Shown one piece after another: positions 13,419-27,740 of a DNA stretch of 64,000 bases. Each line of letters starts with the position of its first letter. Position 1 is the first letter of the stretch. The position numbers and the translations under genes were made by a program. The notes beneath the pieces are model-generated. The model was not told the DNA's origin and searched no databases. It was given only the letters and a program-made list of their open reading frames with translations. Source of the stretch: Brugia malayi (Eukaryota; Nematoda; Chromadorea; Rhabditida; Onchocercidae); assembly GCF_000002995.4 (NCBI RefSeq), contig NW_025062476.1:5507001-5571000 (forward strand), read 5' to 3'.

Positions 13419-14096
13419 ATCAGATTCTGTTGTTTATGTCAATTTCATAATGTATTATTACACATTTGCTCCAATTTTTTACTTCGTCAACTTTTATTCA
13501 TCAAAATCTGTACATTAGTCATTTTCATAATTTAAGGAAATTGTAGCATAAATGCGCGCCTGAGGATTGTATCTTTTCAATGAGAACTACAAAGCACTGA
13601 ATAACTCATTTCCTTTGAACAGAAGCTATCAATGCCTTGGACTACTTGAGATAATCAGTAGTGTTCAGAGATACTCATCATCACTTTTAGACAGTACCTG
13701 ATCATAGTTACTTTTCATACACACGGAGAAAATCGAGAATAAGAATTGAGATTGAAATCAAGATCAAGATTTTATTGTCGTTTGGCTACATGAAGCTTAC
13801 TTATTTCTGGAAATTAAGGCTATATTTAGCACAAAATTTTTAATACAGTGTAGTATAGTTAGAACAACACTCTTAGAATTTGAACAATCACGCTCTAAAC
13901 AGCTCAATAAACAATGTACTTTGTGCACAAATAAGTTCACAACATATAAAAATGTAGAACTAGATTATAGCTTTGCGACCAAAACGTTTGTTCAGATCTC
14001 TTCATATATTTGATTGGAAAAAAAGAATAAGTTTTCATGAAGGACTAATAGTACATTTTAAAATTGCGTTCAAAACTTTACTATCATATGGAATTT
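13419..14096. other. Convergent intergenic region (3' ends of two genes)
   Basis: About 680 bases between the stop of the cysteine-cluster gene and the stop of Nup88, which converge here. Only short random frames are visible. It should contain both 3' UTRs. Confidence 0.5.
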
Positions 14097-17000
14097 TTAT
14101 TCACATTGAGATCCTAGTTTCGATGAGGTAGAAGACGTATCTTCAGCAATCAAGTTTGTTTGCATGGAATCAATTTTTTTGATAAGTTTCTTGGTCCAGC
14201 TAACCATTTCATTGATATCTTCTGTGCTGTAAACAAAATAAATCGAGCCAACGGCATAAATAATAAATTTCAGTAATTGTTTATCAAAGCATAGTGTCAC
14301 ATTTACCAGCTTACTGAGCATTGAATATGGCATGTTACCTCATATCTGATAGCATTAATATATCTTAATACATCTTAAATTGTAATAATATATCATAAGA
14401 GAATAATGCAGTAACAGTTAAGTGTAGATATAATTAATGGAATACATTAAAAGCATAACTGAACCTTCGATGTTTACTAACAGTGAGGATGATCCCTTTA
14501 CGCACTGCAAGCTATAAAGCAAACTAATTGAATAAAAGTAAATGAGATGTAGAATGAAAATAAGAAAAAAAGAAGAGGAGTGTAACAGTGAGAAATGATT
14601 TAAAATAAGAGCAAAAAAGCAAACTTTTTGGACAGCATAAACTTTTGCGCATTCATTGATGCACAAAATGAGCGGACAGGACCAAAACGATCACGGCGTT
14701 TGGTGGCTACTTCATTTGCAAGCTAAAAGAGTAGAAAAGAAATACAACTATTTCTTATTTTAATTTGTCATATAAACTATATTGTTATTAGATTAGCTGA
14801 AATAACAGTGCTTATAGCACATTTTTAAAAATAAGCAACTATCCTTCAATTGTATTAGCAAACGAAATATATGAAAATCATGAACAAAAGAACTAAAGTT
14901 GTTTATGAAAGAACAATTTATTTTGGGGAATCAAAACTTACATATGGTATTTGCCGCATGATACCATCAACATCGATTCGCAATGTTTCTAGTTTATCGT
15001 TCATAGCTTTTTCTGAATCTGTTAGTGGGAACATTTTGGGCGCAAGACCTGAGCCAAGCTACAAAATTTCATATTTAAACTATAACATCTGAAGAAAAAA
15101 TCCTGGAAAATATAGCAGAAGTCATCAAGTCAATCTTACAAAACTGCTTCCTCAATTTCTGACAATAGACAATCACATACAGAGTCTGAAATACTATATT
15201 ATCCATTTAGATTTATATCTTTTTCAATATAAATACCTTACCTATAATTTTTCGTTAGAAAGCACTTTTTTTGCTGTCTCAATCACTAAGTTTTCCTGCC
15301 TCTTTAAAACTATTCAACGAAGATCTTCAAAATGAACATTCCTCTATATCACTCTTTTATTACTATTTCCATCAAATTACATGACAAAATAATATCTAAG
15401 AGTTTTTTGATAACTACCTAGAAGATTTCGAACAATCCTCATTAAACACACAACACCATCAATATTATAATAACTAGTTCTAGAAGAAGCAATCAACTGT
15501 TATCTTTCATAGCAATGAAATTCAGTCCATACAGCGTATCAATGATACAACTTCTGCACTCCCAGCATTCCAACTACGACAAAACTTCCGAACATCTGTC
15601 AAGAACAAATGTCTTACTTGATGGACCTATGCTACGCAAAATGTTACTTATTGTATAACAAACTGAGAATGCACTAAGTTTAACTTAAAATTAGAAGTTC
15701 TCTTTTAATCAATTTTACTCCTTTGAAACAAAACAAACCTCATCACTTCTTTTTTTCAATTGAGCAACAGTCGCCTGAATTTTATAAATACGATTTTTCA
15801 AATCAACATAAGTAGACAATAAGCGCAATAAACGTTCCGTACACACTGATTTATTATTACTTATTGTTCCAGAACTCATGATATTATTGGTAATTCTGGA
15901 AAAAAAAAAAGAAATGAAATAAATGTATGCATACATCAGGTAGATGGGAAGGATCCTAAATCATTGGGTAACCCAGTAATCCGACCTCTTTACTACTTAA
16001 ATTATACCGAAGATATTATATTATAAATTCCTAATGAGCAAAGATATTAATTCTCAGTGTAAAGTTAAATACCGAAACTTTTAATAATAAATGATGAAAT
16101 CTTAAAGCTTACATATCATGAACTTTTTTGAAAGCAACTTGTGTGACTTTCATATTTTTCACCAAGGTTTCCACAATGCTATTAGCTGCTGCTATACCTT
16201 GAGCTTCCGTAATGGATTCATTTAACCTAAAAACAATTCCAAAACTTGAATGAGGCTATGAAAGTGCATGCGAGTTTCAGGTTATTTGATTTATTCCTCA
16301 AATTCTGTTGTTTTCCAATACAAGTTCTATTTTTTAACTCAAATAGCTTAATAGGATTAAAAAATTATTAGAAAAAGGACATTCTGATAAGATAATACTT
16401 TAAACTTGGTACTGCAGTTTGAGACTCAAGGATTTTCATACATTCTTCAAGAAGATAGTCTCCAGTTTCAATTTGTTCTTCAACAGGTGTACCATATCGT
16501 CTAGCTATTACATTTTTTTCATACAAAATACCATCATACCTACAAAGTAGAAAATGATTCTGTGTAACAACAAAAAGTTAAGTTTTGTAGCATAGATAAT
16601 CTCATAATGAGTCACAAACAACACGAGCTCTTCCTGACTTAACTAATGAAATAAAAAAAAAAAAGTGAAAAGGGAATATAAAAGGCTTGCTCCGTCTTTC
16701 AAATACTAAATTTCCAATTTAAATATCAAACTAACCTTGTAAATTTATGAAGCAATTGTTTTGAGGAAGTAATCGCTACATAAATTATATCTTTCTTACT
16801 GAAATCTCTCATAAGATGATTATTCAGAACTTTTTCATTGGTAGCATAAGCAGTAGCAGCGTATCTTATAGCATCTGCCGTTTCTTTTATTTCCTTGTTG
16901 CCCAAAACAGCAAACACGTGATGGACCTTCGAGTCAGGCAAATCATCCACATGTTTATCGTACCTAAAATTTTGCAAAGTTTAAGGAGTAAAAATTACTA

Positions 17001-20000
17001 TACTTTCATTCATCATCAACATAATCTATCAGATATATGAATCATCATTTCTTCGAGCGATATATTAAATGACACAATTAAATGATTAAATTGGAGCAAA
17101 GAACATTTATTTGTATCACATTTATTTGTATTGTTGCTACTGGTTTATGCAATTCGTAGTAATATATTATCTTATATTTTACAAAGTTACGCTGTATGGT
17201 GCAAGGAAATGGATAACTTTTGTAATGCTATAAAGAAAGACAACTGCAAAGCATTAACAATGAAAAAGGTGAAATCTAAGTGAAACATCCACTAAACATA
17301 GTAACATAGTAAAACTGAAGGTCTAGAGGTAAGAGGTCAAATCAAACAGTTAAACGGTGTTTCATAATTTTTTAATCCTTACAATACTAGTTTAATATTA
17401 AAAACTTACTTTGTCTTTGTTCGAAACAAATCTGACAACAAATGAGCCCATGGATTAATATCGATTGAAAAAAGATTTGCTCCGCAAAAAACAAAATATT
17501 GGCCAGTTTGTATAGAATCTAAAGTTTCAGAAAATCAATATGTTTTTTAGATTTGAAACCATAGATCCTAACAGAATTATGCCACAATTCTGCTGCCTTT
17601 TACAACCCTTGTTCATCAGCAGGTTCTATCACGACCAAAAAAGAAAACGGTTTGTATGAAAAAATACGATTCATCTCAATTTGCTGCAAAACGATCCAGG
17701 ATATTCAGTGGCTTATTTTCTTTCTTTTCTCGTCTCTTCAATGACTGATAAGACTGTCGGTAGCTTCATAATTGATAAAACAGCACGGATAAAAAACTCC
17801 GTATGTCCGTAAATTCAAGAAACTTGTAAGTCAAAGTGTTAAACTTTCGATCTTTTTAATACAAACCATTTTGTAAACAATATGAGATATCAGCAAGCGG
17901 TTTGCAGGGTAACAAAACATTATCATAGTGAGCAAGGATAAATTCTACATGTCCATTGAAAGTCTCCTGAAAGCAGAGAACGGCCGAATGAAAATCTCCG
18001 TGTAATTAATTCCAAAGTATATTATACTGTCCTACGAAACAACCACTTTAAATTGACTTAAATGATATAAAAACCTGTTGTAATGTTAAAGCAAGAAAAT
18101 GCGTGATACATCCTTTAGGAGATATTAGGGAGAAAATTGGTAATGATGTGTCTTCACGATACTGTACATAAAGCATGTCGAGGGCACCACTGCAAGCAAA
18201 ATCGCCTGGTACTATTCCTGTCAATGTAAGAGGTCCTTGCATCTCAATGACTCTGAAATAAAAAAGATTTTCCCAAAATAATATCTAATCAAGAAAAAAA
18301 GACTAATCGTCGTTTTGTCTTGATTCGTCATTTTACTCGTCATTAAAAAAAAAAAGTTCAGAGTAGGTTATGGCTAGCAAAATATCTATGAATCGCAGTC
18401 AAAGAAAAGTCTGTTTTTAACATTAAAAGAATCTACCTATTGTTTGAATAAATGGCAATATAAATATCGCCACAATCGTTATCAATAGCAAACAATGTTT
18501 TTAGACCAATTTGTGCACCAATTTCATTATCTCCACGAGCAAATGATGGACCAAAATCAAATGAAGCTGAAAGAATTTTTTTCTCAACCTAAACAAAGTT
18601 TATATTTTGAGTGTTTCGATGATAACCTGATAGTTAATCAGAAAATGTCAATACCATCTAATGTGTTTTTTTCCAGGAAGTATTGAAAACAATGGATAAT
18701 AAACAAATTGTTGCTCTGCCAAGGAAAAATTCAAAATCGTGCGGCATTTACAACAGTTTTATAAACAATATTCAAACCTATATAATTATGTACACCAAAT
18801 GAACGACCGCAACTTGATTCGCTCGGTCCAAGAAGTGATTTAAAATCGATCACAACTGTAGGTGTATCACAACTGATGTCAGTATCATAAATTCTAAAAA
18901 GTTTTCACTTCAATTTAAACATTATTACATTCAAATACTATTATGCTTTATTTTTTCAACACCTTCTTTCTTCTAACAATCACAGAAAAATGCATTGAAA
19001 AATCTTACCATTCTATCAAATGTTAAATTCTCATGTAAATAGGTTAGTAAAACAAGCACGTAGTACAAAACGTAAATAAAAATTATGGTGAATAAAAACA
19101 ATCGAACGTCGACAAGAACAGAAAGTAATAGAACAAACCTAACAATATTTTCACTGTAGAGAATGGCCAATCTACTGTAAGTATGGTGTCCACATTCATA
19201 TTTCTCTTTTCGACACCACCGAATTTTAAGAATATCAACCACAGTATTTTTTGACCTAGCATAAGAGTCAACAAATTGATTCCTACAAAACCAAAGGAAG
19301 AAATAAAGTGGTTTTCCTTTTTCGGTCTAATTTTGTGAAGACTTAAAAATTCAGTCCATAAATTTCTTCCTTTCAAGTTATTTGATCTGATTTACTGATT
19401 GCTGATTGCAGCACATTTCTCATCAGTACCTTACAGAACTGTTCAAAACCCTTCAAAAAGAAGTTCATAGCAATTTTTATTAAACTGTTTGATTTGATTT
19501 CTTCAGTGATCCCAGTAAGACATGCTCCGATTCAGCTACTGCTAATACTGCTTTCAAATTTTCAGAACAGCATTCGCTAACTCAAGGAAAAAGACTGATG
19601 GACAAATTTTTTTCAAACCCCTCGACTGATTGTAATTTCTGACATCTTAGTTTAAAAAAAAAAAAAAAACATAAATTTCAAATTCCAATCAGTTTAAATC
19701 TTAGACTATTCAACCTTCTTCATTTAAAAACTAAAAAACTTTCAATTCAGAACAGAATTTAAGCAGTGTAAATTAGTACCTGCAATGATAGGTAGGTTGC
19801 AAATGATCAAACACAGGATTTTCTGTTACAGACTGTCGGCACCAAAAATCGTAAGGTAATTCGACTACAAATACAGAGTGTTCACTCGACAGTGCTACAC
19901 TTGTGGAATTCCCGTTCACAAACATTGCTTTGAATTTCTCATGCAACGGTAATGGTGGATCAGTGTAGAGCTTCTGCAAAAATTGGGGAGAAAAACGCAA

Positions 20001-20603
20001 TTTGAAAAATAATTGTTTTATCAAAAGTCCTTTTTCATTTCTGTTGATATATATATATTATATATATATTCGCCATATTCCACTAATATTAGATTAATCG
20101 TTTAGCATCAATGAAATGACATGTGAATTATAAAAGGAAGAAACCAACAGTCTGTTAAAGCAGATTAAAGGAAACTGTCTTTCTTTTGGAAGACATGCAT
20201 AGTAATCATGCCGAATAGTAATCATAGGAAGATCGTGAGAATAAAATTTCTACTTTATATCTTTTAAAAAATATGCTTTTACATGTCAATGTTAATTTCG
20301 ATGTTTTAAAGTTTCAAATTAATAAAATTCTTTCATCTTCTTAAGAATTTTTTCTTCAGTAAATTCAGAAGCCAATTTCCTGCAAAAATTGTGTGGCGTT
20401 TGAGATCAGTGATGTCTGGTTGGAATTAATTAAGAACTTACAATTTTTCGATTATAATACGCTTTTTTATCAGCTCCTGAATACAAACCAACGACAAACC
20501 ACAATGTATTGCCACCAAATATGATAAGACCATGGCTTGTATAATTATCGATCAGAACAACCTCCGAAACTTTGGTAGTCAATAAGTCCAATAATGGATA
20601 CAT
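14097..20603 (-). CDS. NUP88: Nucleoporin Nup88
   Basis: Fifteen exons, in transcript order: 20603-20442, 19973-19780, 19255-19139, 18893-18779, 18588-18437, 18252-18075, 17966-17867, 17518-17410, 16963-16736, 16539-16399, 16226-16113, 15895-15739, 15058-14942, 14722-14625, 14226-14097. They join in phase to 703 residues (human Nup88 is about 741). The first two thirds match the Nup88 beta-propeller (VALSSEHSVFVVELP; LAILYSENIVRIYD; SASFDFGP). The last third is a coiled-coil region containing PLTDSEKAMNDKLETLRIDV, close to the LSDSERDMKKEL segment of vertebrate Nup88. Nup88 sits on the cytoplasmic face of the nuclear pore with Nup214 and acts in protein and mRNA export. C. elegans npp-24 is the likely orthologue. 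The junction between the last two exons is uncertain because a short intermediate exon near 14467-14515 is also open. A possible AATAAA overlaps the stop codon. Confidence 0.88.
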
Positions 20604-20868
20604 AACTTCGGAGTCTTAATTTAAATTATATCATTATAATTCATATGGATTCAACCTCTTTTTCCTCTTATTTACTTTACCGAATATCTTATGTATCACC
20701 ATAGATATATAACCAAGGCTTTTCAGAAGTGCAAACTGCATACAGAAAAACATTAATCTAAAGTCAAATTCGATTTTAGCATTTCTAGCAAATCAGAGAT
20801 GTTAGCGAAGCACTCACGATATCAACAGCATCACACTTAGTCTCACGGTTTCAATAATAGAAACCTAA
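20604..20868. other. Region immediately upstream of Nup88
   Basis: AT-rich sequence expected to contain the Nup88 promoter on the minus strand. No specific motif could be supported. Confidence 0.35.
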
Positions 20869-21300
20869 TGAACATATAGCTATAAATATCATACCTTATT
20901 GATACAGCATAACTTATAATTTTTTAGTTGTTACATCATACTGACATAGCAGTAATTTATAGCTATTATATCCTATCAATATAGAATTAACAGCTATAGC
21001 TATTACATCTTATACTTCTATTAATAGTTATTTATTAATATAGCTATATTAATATAGTTATTTATAGCTTTTATGTCTTATTAACGTAGCACTAACTCAT
21101 GGCTATTGTCTTACTGATATAGCACTAGCCTATAAGTACTATAACTTATTCTTTTATTAGTACTTATAGCTACTACACCTTATTGATATAACACTAATTT
21201 CTAGCTATTGATCTAGCTTACTTAATGACTTAGCACTAATAGCTATTATAGTCATTGAAATAGTATTAACTTATCAACATGTCTTACTGATTCATTAACA
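20869..21300. repeat. Degenerate minisatellite of TAGCTATTAxxxCTTATTgATATAGCAcTAAct units
   Basis: About 430 bases consist of imperfect tandem units combining agctatta, tcttattga, atatagcac and taactta. Unit length looks like roughly 40-50 bases but drifts, so the period is approximate. Copies differ by many substitutions, suggesting an old array. It lies just upstream of the Nup88 start (minus strand). No coding potential is visible. Confidence 0.65.
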
Positions 21301-22107
21301 TCTCTTACTTATCTTAAATCACTGCCCCATTCTCCCACCTTCACAATACTCCCAACCTGACCGACATTCACGCAAAGTTGAAATTCAAACAAACTCAAGA
21401 ACAGAACGCTCGTTTACCCATTAGGAACAAGTATGCAACTATTCATCTCAACGTTAATCAAACATATATGAAAAATGAAACTCACATCTGCACACATATA
21501 AATTTCTAGTTTAAGAATTGAGTTTTATTGATAAAAATTAGCAGTAAATTACTATTTTTTTGCATTTTTCATTGTTTTAAAAAGCAAAATGAAGCACTGA
21601 TGAAATTAATGTTCTGTTAAAATACAGAAATAGAATTAAATGCGAAAATGAAATGTTAAATAATGGAATGAAATAATTCATGTGCTAATTTTGAATATTC
21701 CTATCTTTTTTTGTTATTTTAAATGCTATAATAATGATTTGCACATATAAAAGAAAATTGATATCAATATTAAATATAACGCTTTGTACATTGCTTTAAA
21801 CTTCTATTCCTTTTTTTTATTGTATGAAATAATTAATATCTATCTACTACATTTCAATATACCTTATTTATCTCCTAATTCAGATACTCTTCGTAATATC
21901 AGGTCTTGTAATAGCAAATTCTCTTGAAATCAATTTGAATCCATAAAGTTACTTTTTTCTAATTCATAAACTTCCCACTTTCATATTTCTTTCTCACTTT
22001 CACATTTTCGCATATTTATTTTCTGATCTAAAAACCGAATTCAAGAAATTTCGAATGATTTAAATAACAAGCACTGCTGGTCAGTGTTGCGATGGTCATC
22101 ATGTATG

Positions 22108-22161
22108 TTCAGCGTGTGTCTGTGTGTGCGTATCTGTGTATGTGTGTGTGTGTGTGTGTGT
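22108..22161. repeat. TG-rich microsatellite
   Basis: Interrupted (TG)n including an uninterrupted run of roughly 20 bases near 22140-22160, followed by a short AGT/AAT trinucleotide run. Probably slippage-generated. Confidence 0.8.
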
Positions 22162-25100
22162 TTGTCTATGTTTATATTTATATATGCGTAGTATATTCCT
22201 TCTCTAGAGAATGCAGTAGTAGTAGTAGTATTAATAATAATAAAAGTTATATAAAATAGGAATCCATAGAGAAAATGTTCAGTCAGCTTCTCACTGTTCA
22301 ATTCATTTCCTTCCACTCATTCGTCACCATTTGCGCCATCGATCATCTATAATGCTTCCCTTCAATATAATCATTTCAAATTTTACTATATAGCTATTAT
22401 TATCATTATTATATTATTATTATTATTATATTAATTAGTATTGCTCTTATTATTGGGATTACTATTGTTATTATTGTTATTATTTTGTTGTTGTTTTTAT
22501 TATTTTTACTATTGATTGCATTTAAAAATTTTCAAATTTAAATTTTAGTAGTAAATTTCATTCTTTTTGAATATTGCACTTACGCTCCAATGAATTAATA
22601 ACTCAGATCAAAATTAAACTCTTTTTGCCATTTTTAAGGAAAAGACAGGTTATATCAACGTATAATATGCGTACAGACGGACGTACATATATATGTGTTT
22701 ATAAATAAATACAACGACAGATACTAAATAAATATGAAAATATTTGGTGTGAAGAAGGAGAGTGGTACAAACTGATGCACTCTTTGTTCGAGTTTTCTTT
22801 TCATTTTTTTGATCAAAAAAAAAAATTAAAAACTAAGATAGATGGCGATTATTTCCGTTTTCATTAACAGTGATCATCCATCTTCTCAGTGATTTTTCTA
22901 TTAACTTTATTATTCTTCATTTTCAGCTAATTCAAATTAGCTTTGCTGTTAATGAAATTAAGCAATAGAAGCTGCAAATATCATTATTAATACTAATAAT
23001 AATAATTAATAATAATATTAATAATAATAATAATGAAAGTCTAATTATTACTCATTTAGGATTGGTAATGATAATATTATAATGATTTGTAGAATTTACA
23101 TTATTATTTTCGGCTTTACTTTTTGTGGTATTATTTTAGAAATTATTGCCGTACGAATAAATAGTTAAATATATTTCAAAATAATTAATGTAAATCATCT
23201 ATGTAAATTGTTCATACTTTATGTTTTATCACAAACAAAGATCAATGTAATATAAATTAATTATATACATTAGATTAATGATTTAATAAAAAATAACAGT
23301 CAGTTTAAATGCATTTATAAAGTTCATTTTCAAATATACTGTTTATATTTCAACAAAATAATTTGATAATTTTATTTTTAAGAGAATAGATATATGTGTC
23401 AGCTGATAAGTATTTAAATCACTGTAACACTACTAGGGATATTTTAATTTTCGAAAATGTATGCTCCATTTTAAAGTGAGTGTCCGAGAGTGTACAAAGA
23501 AAAAGAAAAAGAGGCCAATAAATCGGTCATTTCGAGCAAACATCGTTCATTCAACTCCGTTCCATTTTGCATCATATTACAATTGCGTAAGCAATCAAAA
23601 TATCATTTTTATTGCTTACGTTGAAAATTGTTCATTCAAAAAATTTTGACCAATTTTTAATTTTCATCTAAAATTTGATTTTTTTTTTTTTTTTTTGATT
23701 TATTAAAATAGTTTCTTTTAGTTGTTATTATCACCACATTACCTTTTTTTTTTATTTTGCATTCTTATCAACAATTTTATTCTGAGCTCTTTTTTTTGTG
23801 TAGTCATCGAATTAAATTATATATTTCTTTATTAAATTACTTTCCAATATATGAAATTTATTGTATAATTTTAAAGAAATAAGTAATAACAATGTTTATT
23901 TTAATTTTTGTTTTAGAAATGCTAGAAGAAAAAAAAATTTCGAATACATTGAGTAACATTGAATGCTTATAATTTTATTAAAATTTTCAAATTAAAAAAA
24001 AAGTGAAATAAATTTTAAAATTTAATATTTCTAAAAAGATGAATATTGCTACAGTAATATTTGATAAAAGATACCGCAACTATGGGAATTACTTCCAGAA
24101 AAGAAAATGATCCTTTCTTGTCTGTAATAGAATCCAATTTCATCACGTATTGAATTGTTTATCTGAAATCTGATTTTGTCATCAGTAACAGAATTCAGTA
24201 ATGCAAGGTGGCTGTTTCATTAATCCTATTATTAGTAAGTGATCTTTGCTAAATATCTGGCAATCAGCAATCTAAATTACTATCTTGTCAATAATAATAA
24301 TAATAATCTACAGTATCAATATTTACATTTTATTGTCTTACCAAAAAATTAAAAAATAAGAGGAGAAAAATTTAGCAATAAAATTATTCATTATAATTTT
24401 TTGTATTTCTAATCAAATCAAAGAAAAAAGAAAATTTTAATATAAATTGAATAGAATTTTTTATTTAAAAAAACTTATAAATATTGTTTCATATTGCAAA
24501 TTATATTGTCCATGCAATTTGAAATTTGGAAGACGAAATAATTAGTTAACTGATATTGATCATTTGTTCAATTACTATCTTTTTTTTTGGTAAATGAAAT
24601 GAATGGTTCAATTTCTTAAAACATAATTGAAAAAAAAAAAAAAAAAAGAAAATCTATTTAGTTGTTTGTTGATTAAAAAGAATTTTCACATCCAAAAAAG
24701 GAAATATTAATAAATTTCATCGAATTCAATAAAATATTTACAGCTAATACAGCTATCTAATAACTATGTACCAATAAAAAATAAAAAAATAAAAATTAAG
24801 CAATTGTTAACTTAATCAATTAATTTATTTAATTTGTTTTTTTTTTCGTTACAAAAATATAGCAGTTTTATTCAGCAAATTTCAAAATTTTTCTTTAATA
24901 TTTTATATATTTGTTTAGTAACTGAAATGAATGAAAACTTATTTGAACAAAAATTTAAATATAATTAGATCCGTAGAATTTTTTCCTTACTTTTTTTTAC
25001 ATTCCTTCGTTATTATTGTAAATTTTCTCTTTTTTGCTTTAAATTATTGTTTTTGTTTTCTTGTTTATTTCTTACACTAACATTATTTTCAACTTTGAAT

Positions 25101-27629
25101 TTGCTGTTAAATTTAGAATTAGTCGAAATTTCGTAGTCATATAAGCATAATCTACTAATTGTCTCTTGTTTATTCATTTATTTGCACAGTGCAAAATCAC
25201 TAATTTTCATCCTCAATTTTTAATTTTTCTTCTTTTTTAACTATAATTTATTTCAATTAATTTTTAAAATGAAGTTTGTTTGTTTGGTTGTTTTAAGAGT
25301 AAGAAAAAATCAGTTAAATTTAATTATTCAGTAAATAAAAAAAATTTTTAATTGCATTATTTTTTCAAAATTATGTATAGATTATTCTTAAATATGAAAA
25401 AATATAACTAATGTTTTATTTTCTTTTTTGAATGCTGTATAATTTTGAATAGTTAATTTGTGCTTGTATCTATCATTCATTAATAAAATGATAAAAATTA
25501 ATTAATCTAAAATATTTGAGTTTAATTAATAGTTAAAAATTAATATGCGGTAAAATGGTATTTTCATTTTGCAAAGTTAACTATTGCTAGCACAGCTGCC
25601 TGCTATCTATCAAAGATTAGCTAATTGATACCTGTTGCAGTAATTCGTAGGATACGATAGCGATGAAAAAAGCTAATCCAAATAATTAGTAAAAATCATT
25701 CAGTAATGTTACTTATAATTAATTATTATCATTATTTCAAATTTCTATTCAAACAGTAATTTTTTTTTTAATTTTCATTTCTAAATATGAGAATTTTTTA
25801 GCATATGCAATAGGATTATAATTCTGTACAATCTTTTGCAATTATGAGAAAAAATTTTATGTCAAAATTATTTTATCATTTTTCAAAATTAAATATATTT
25901 TTTCCTAAAACTAAAAAAAGTTGTAACTGCTATTAATATTCTCTTGTCAAATTTATAGGGAATTACTTATGATAAAAATAAAAGCAGCAAAAGTAAATGG
26001 GAGATAAAAGTATTTATGGTAGAGTTAATCGAGATAGCATAAATTTGTAATGAAAGTATTTGGCGTAGAAGTGGAGATTTGAGTATTTTTTTTTATTAAT
26101 TCAAATCTTTTAAATGGAATGAAATAAAAAAGACAAACGAATAGCAACAAGGATAGAACTCTACTCTCGCCTTCTTGTTCATATTGGTACAAAATTGCTT
26201 AAATCACTTCTTTTTTTTTCTTTTTTTTAAAAATAATATTAATTAAAAAAAGTAAATATTATTAATTTTATTATTGAACAATTATCAGTAGTATAGCAAA
26301 AATATAAATAATAGTGTAATTAAATTAAGAAATTTGAGTTGTACAATATTTACATATTTATATATAACTTATTGTTTAGTTAGTAATTAAATTTTTCTTA
26401 AAACAAAATTTTCATGTAATTTTTTCATGATTATTCACATTTGTATTGTATTATCAAAACTGCATAATGCCCCAAGTTCAAAGGTTACGGGTTATTAAAA
26501 TTTTGTTCATGTTTTTTTCTCGTTATTCATTTCCGCATTTCATTGTCATTAGCAGCATTAAAAAAAAAAATTATTAGTATTAATTATTAGTACTAAAACA
26601 AAAGAAATTTTATTATTAGTATTAAAATTATTATTTTATTACTAGTATTCTATTACTTAGTATTATTTCATTATTAGTATTAAAACAAAGGAAAAAGAAG
26701 AAAGAAACTTAATTAATATTAGAGTAATTATTTAGGCTAAAAAATTTTCCATTCCAAACACTTTTTTCTTAAAAAAAATCGGAAGATTTGCATATCTGTT
26801 TTATTAAATTTTCATTTATCATTAGTAGCTATAGCATTATATGAGCGATACGAAATAATTAATGAATGATTAATTATTATTAATGTTACAAATTCTTTTT
26901 TTCAGAATTTTTCGATTAAATTCTTGAACTTGCTGGTAAAAAAAAATGAAAATTGATTGCTTTATAATGGATATCCATCAATTTGTCATCAAGTTAACGA
27001 AAAAAAAAAATTATGAAAATTATTAGCAACTAATCATTATTATTATTGTCGGCTATCGATATTTTGATCTGTCTCATGCCAATACTAATTAAAATTATGT
27101 TCAAAATGCGCCGCTATATTTAATGCTTTTCAAATATACATGAACCAGTGGTACTTAATTAATTTTAGCATTTAAATTTTTATAAAAACTTAAAATATTG
27201 TTTTTTGTTTTATTTGTTATTAGTATTAAACTAATAATAATAGCAATGTTAGTTGTTTCAGTGAAACTTATCCATCTGAACTATCATAGAATGTAATCGC
27301 TGATAGCTTGATTTAGCATTAATTTTATTAGATAATTTCATATGATCTTTCTTTAATATTTTTTTAGTGAAATTTTATGATTTCATAAATATTTCAGTAT
27401 ATAACAAAAATAAGGAGCAGTTTAATTAATAAAAATCTACTTTTTTTTTTTTTATTTTTCTTAATTTGATGAATTATTAAATAATTGAAGTAATTTTTGT
27501 GAGTAATTTATGTAATTTTCAAGAAAAGAAAAAAATTTTTATTAATTTCAGAAAAGAAAGAAAAAAAACGAAAATTTATTGAAAAAGCGAATGAAATTCA
27601 ACTGGTCAGAAGAAAAAAACAATAATGCG

Positions 27630-27740
27630 AAATCCGAGTGGTGGAAAAATAAAATTCCGAGTGATTATTTTCAAAAGCACCGAGTGATTGAGCAATTCCG
27701 AGAGAATGCTTTCTTTGAGAATGTTCTCCCGGTGTTGTGT
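27630..27740. repeat. Short CCGAGTG-motif cluster
   Basis: The heptamer CCGAGTG recurs at 27634-27640, 27657-27663 and 27680-27686, roughly every 23 bases, followed by a related CCGAGAG near 27698. The segment then contains two GAGAATG copies (near 27701 and 27717) and ends CTCCCGG near 27731. It is embedded in otherwise A/T-only DNA. Confidence 0.5.

Noticed and set aside
18048..18252. Nup88 exon 6 at first looked like an FG-GAP/integrin-alpha repeat (GIVPGDFACSGALDMLYV)
   Set aside because: The flanking exons and C-terminal coiled coil match Nup88 along the whole length, not ITFG1-type proteins.
18660..18740. Open segment on the minus strand reading VYYPLFSILPGKK between Nup88 exons 4 and 5
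   Set aside because: It resembles a Nup88 motif by eye but exons 4 and 5 join in phase without it, and no donor gives a compatible frame.
26455..26500. gccccaagttcaaaggttac, loosely like a nematode spliced-leader sequence
   Set aside because: It lacks the conserved leader core and a following donor or Sm site, so similarity is coincidental.
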